Below, piece after piece: positions 23,940 through 24,280 of a stretch of DNA of 24,280 nucleotides; the stretch's first letter is position 1; every line of letters begins with the position of its first letter. The notes beneath the pieces are model-generated. The model was given only the letters and a program-made list of their open reading frames with translations, did no database searches and had not been told where the DNA came from. The DNA is from an uncultured Fusicatenibacter sp. (GTDB taxonomy: Bacteria; Bacillota; Clostridia; Lachnospirales; Lachnospiraceae), in assembly GCA_902493585.1 (NCBI GenBank), contig CABUPZ010000034.1, positions 1 through 24,280 of the forward strand. The letters run 5' to 3'. The translations under genes were made by a program, and so were the position numbers.

Positions 23940-24039
23940 TAGAATAATACAGCTTTCACATTGAGCACTGTTTCGGTGACAAATTATCCGGCTGCACAAT
24001 TATTCTATCAGCCAAGCGCTCGACCGTCCAGGTCGGCGC
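23940..24039. repeat. Two further inverted repeats before the rpmG promoter
   Basis: TAGAATAAT (23940-23948) and ATTATTCTA (23999-24007) with inner CAGC/GCTG (23950-23953, 23991-23994) form a 68-base dyad. Next, GCGC-t-CGACC (24016-24025) pairs with GGTCGGCGC (24031-24039), followed by CCTTTT. With the hairpin at 23847-23923 these fill the 435-base non-coding gap before rpmG. I see no gene or tRNA here. Confidence 0.5.
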
Positions 24040-24083
24040 CCTTTTATCACCCATACCACCGGCCGTCCGCCTTCGAAAAACCC

Positions 24084-24112
24084 TTGACGTGGCAGAGAAA
24101 TGGTGATATAAT
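24084..24112 (+). promoter_or_regulatory. Near-consensus sigma-A promoter of rpmG
   Basis: TTGACG (24084-24089), 17-base spacer, TATAAT (24107-24112). Start near 24119, giving a leader of about 130 bases. Confidence 0.88.
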
Positions 24113-24132
24113 CAAACAGCGACATGGAAGAA

Positions 24133-24193
24133 GGTCTTTTTTTTATGCATAAAAACAGCGGGTACGAACGCTGCAACCGCACAGAAAAAGACC
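24133..24193 (+). promoter_or_regulatory. Structured leader of rpmG
   Basis: GGTCTTTTT (24133-24141) can pair with AAAAAGACC (24185-24193) around the hairpin CAGCG-N8-CGCTG (24156-24173). The first arm also overlaps a perfect 16-base palindrome, TTTTTATGCATAAAAA (24140-24155), so two folds compete. The leader also contains a 29-codon open frame (24124-24213) without a convincing ribosome site. It is a possible ribosomal-protein or attenuation leader (inference). Confidence 0.4.
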
Positions 24194-24247
24194 ACCGCAA
24201 ACGTCAGCGATGACGGAAAACGCAAATACACAGTGGAGGTGGAAGTC

Positions 24248-24280
24248 GTGCGCGTAAAAATCACATTGGCATGTACGGAA
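24248..24280 (+). CDS. rpmG: 50S ribosomal protein L33, 5' end only
   Basis: The last 33 bases encode (M)RVKITLACTE, the conserved start of bacterial L33, including the first Cys of the zinc-ribbon form. The start is GTG 24248 with GGAGG (24235-24239) 8 bases upstream. The gene is cut by the window end. In Firmicutes rpmG is usually followed by secE and nusG, which would lie just beyond the window. Confidence 0.9.
   Translation, partial: MRVKITLACTE

Noticed and set aside
24000..24060. A possible tRNA-like fold near the CGACC/GGTCG hairpin
   Set aside because: No T-loop GGTTCRA sequence, no acceptor-stem pairing and no CCA end at the right spacing on either strand.
24124..24213. A 29-codon forward frame in the rpmG leader
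   Set aside because: Its ATG has no convincing ribosome site and the peptide has no regulatory pattern such as a codon run. Kept only as part of the leader description.
1..24280. CRISPR array, insertion sequence or prophage genes
   Set aside because: No regularly spaced direct repeats, transposase, integrase or phage structural frames were seen.

Overview
The window looks like chromosomal DNA of a spore-forming Firmicute, most likely a gut Lachnospiraceae member. This is inferred from strong AGGAGG-type ribosome sites, spore genes (gpr, spoIIP), GerMN lipoproteins, a TasA-type surface locus and moderate G+C. No rRNA, tRNA, CRISPR array, phage or insertion-sequence gene is visible.

Layout. 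(1) About 1-6440: one forward operon reading comEA, response regulator, histidine kinase, GerMN lipoprotein, comEC. Two DNA-uptake genes flank a two-component system and a lipoprotein. (2) 6441-10699: rpsT (forward) converges on holA (reverse), followed by gpr-spoIIP (forward). The neighbourhood comE / holA / rpsT / gpr / spoIIP is the one known from Bacillus; lepA, which follows there, is not seen here. (3) 10841-15616: a GH31 alpha-xylosidase of the YicI type, facing a reverse-strand pair made of a UDPGP-family uridylyltransferase and a broken MFS transporter. (4) 15617-18835: a GtrB/DPM1-like glycosyltransferase with two membrane segments, proB, and a protein with two Nudix domains. (5) 18836-20450: a damaged TasA/SipW-type surface-protein locus. 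A short piece of a SipW-like signal peptidase is overlapped by a TasA/CalY-like protein without signal peptide, and a second secreted protein follows. (6) 20587-23811: an XRE regulator, an ECF-like sigma factor, a phasin-like coiled-coil protein and an overlapping UbiB/AarF kinase-like membrane protein. (7) 23812-24280: a cluster of inverted repeats, then a near-consensus promoter and a structured leader in front of rpmG, which runs off the window end.

Functional threads are DNA uptake across the envelope (ComEA, ComEC), sporulation and germination (GPR, SpoIIP, perhaps GerMN), plant-xyloglucan type sugar use (YicI), nucleotide-sugar and polyprenyl-sugar metabolism (UDPGP, GT2), and an XRE/sigma/phasin/UbiB group of unknown purpose. 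The most unusual points are the deletion-like scar in the sipW-tasA region, the internally deleted MFS gene, the kinase gene without a standard start codon at a sensible place, the palindrome-rich segment upstream of gpr, the tandem Nudix fusion, and the sigma/phasin/UbiB neighbourhood.
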